From the NCBI GenBank assembly GCA_002325785.1, contig DCSU01000159.1:1-32873 (forward strand): 32,873 bases of DNA, written 5' to 3'. The translations under genes were made by a program, and so were the position numbers. Shown here piece by piece: positions 32,121 through 32,873 of the stretch. Source of the DNA: Bacteroidales bacterium UBA1458. Lineage in GTDB: Bacteria; Bacteroidota; Bacteroidia; Bacteroidales; VadinHA17. The number at the start of each line of letters is the position of its first letter. Within the stretch, counting starts at the first letter, position 1. Below the pieces are notes generated by a model that was not told where the DNA came from, made no database searches, and saw nothing but the letters and a program-made list of their open reading frames with translations.

Positions 32121-32873
32121 ATGTCAAAAGTTAAACGCGTTTATTCCTTCGGCAACAGGACAGCCGATGGCAGGACAGATATGAAGAATCTGCTTGGCGG
32201 CAAGGGAGCCAATCTGGCTGAGATGTGTCTCCTTGGCCTTCCGGTACCGGCCGGTTTTACTATCACCACCGATGTATGTACGGAGTATTATCAGAACAAT
32301 CATCAGCTTCCTGCTGAACTCATGCCTGAGGTATGGGAAGCCATGAAGAAGACTGAAGAGGCTATGGGCATGAAGTACGGTGACAAGGAGAATGCTCTCC
32401 TGGTTTCATGCCGTTCAGGAGCCCGCAGCTCTATGCCCGGGATGATGGACACTGTCCTTAATATTGGTTTATGCTCGGAAACAATCCCCGGCCTCATCAA
32501 AAAAACCGGCAATCCCCGTTTCGTATGGGACTCATACCGTCGTCTCATTATGATGTACGCCGACGTTGTGATGGAGAAGGCTGAAGGCATGGAGCCGGCT
32601 GACGGCAAAGGCATCCGCAAGCAGCTTGACGAGATGCTTGATGAGTTCAAGCACACCAAGGGTTACAAGTCAGACACTGAACTCACATCCGACGAGCTTA
32701 AGAATCTTGCCGAGGAATTCAAGAAGAGGATCAGGCAGTCACTTGGAAACGATTTTCCGGATGACGCACGCCAGCAACTGGAAGGCAGTATCAAGGCAGT
32801 GTTCAAAAGCTGGAACGGTAAGAAAGCTGTTTCTTACAGGCGTATTGAGGGTATTCCTGATGACTGGGGTACA
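32121..32873 (+). CDS. ppdK: Pyruvate, phosphate dikinase (N-terminal part, runs off the right edge)
   Basis: The frame is open from the ATG at 32121 to the window end (251 codons; the complete enzyme is about 900). It starts MSKVKRVYSFGNRTADG and has LLGGKGANLAEMCLLGLPVPAGFTITT, then VSCRSGARSSMPGMMDTVLNIG, both signatures of the PPDK nucleotide-binding domain, and RFVWDSYRRLIMMYADVV. PPDK interconverts pyruvate, ATP and phosphate with PEP, AMP and pyrophosphate; the phospho-histidine domain and PEP-binding barrel would lie outside the window. Anaerobic Bacteroidota use it in either direction alongside pyruvate kinase, also present here. Confidence 0.95.
   Translation, partial: MSKVKRVYSFGNRTADGRTDMKNLLGGKGANLAEMCLLGLPVPAGFTITTDVCTEYYQNNHQLPAELMPEVWEAMKKTEEAMGMKYGDKENALLVSCRSGARSSMPGMMDTVLNIGLCSETIPGLIKKTGNPRFVWDSYRRLIMMYADVVMEKAEGMEPADGKGIRKQLDEMLDEFKHTKGYKSDTELTSDELKNLAEEFKKRIRQSLGNDFPDDARQQLEGSIKAVFKSWNGKKAVSYRRIEGIPDDWGT

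Overview
The window reads as a piece of chromosome from an anaerobic member of the Bacteroidota, probably Bacteroidales-like. The evidence is a secreted protein with a C-terminal type IX secretion (gliding-motility, CHU_C) domain, the archaeal/eukaryotic-type prolyl-tRNA synthetase typical of this phylum, a DUF6702 protein, a match to the phylum's TAnnTTTG promoter box, many signal-peptide and lipoprotein genes, and a methylmalonyl-CoA decarboxylase/epimerase cluster of the kind used in propionate fermentation. No rRNA, tRNA, CRISPR array, insertion sequence or prophage was seen. The layout is compact: no gene-free stretch exceeds about 215 bases.

Layout. (1) 1-2239, minus: mce, mmdA and the start of an oadG-like gene, the beginning of a sodium-pumping methylmalonyl-CoA decarboxylase operon. 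(2) 2408-4906, minus: a Tat-exported DUF362 protein abutting a membrane polyferredoxin that looks like a NapH-NapG fusion. (3) 5063-8680, plus: larC, larE, larB (nickel-pincer cofactor synthesis, with a very histidine-rich insert in LarC) and a WbqC-family gene. (4) 8687-12843, minus: a FadL/OmpP1-like outer-membrane protein and two neighbouring exported low-complexity proteins of similar design. (5) 12936-18411, plus: proS, an unrecognised 237-residue protein translationally coupled to a POTRA/beta-barrel outer-membrane protein, and tilS. (6) 18447-20511, minus: aroB-aroC. (7) 20631-24561, plus: nth and a large soluble hybrid histidine kinase. (8) 24582-30795, minus: aroQ, pyk, then a coupled trio of DUF6702 protein, type IX-secreted protein and TPR protein. 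(9) 30999-32873, plus: xerD and the 5' part of ppdK.

How the parts fit. Housekeeping genes (proS, tilS, nth, xerD, shikimate genes aroB/aroC/aroQ, pyk, ppdK) are interleaved with envelope genes. pyk and ppdK sit on both sides of the PEP/pyruvate node, and mmdA/mce/oadG belong to succinate-to-propionate metabolism, so central metabolism appears fermentative. The most interesting material is the nickel-pincer cofactor cassette lacking a visible LarA partner, the DUF362/polyferredoxin pair (a possible uncharacterised extracytoplasmic electron-transfer module), the two low-complexity envelope proteins both ending in RRR, and the coupled unknown/barrel and DUF6702/T9SS/TPR gene sets. No wholly new defence or mobile system was recognised. 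All function calls come from reading motifs in translated sequence; no database search was run.
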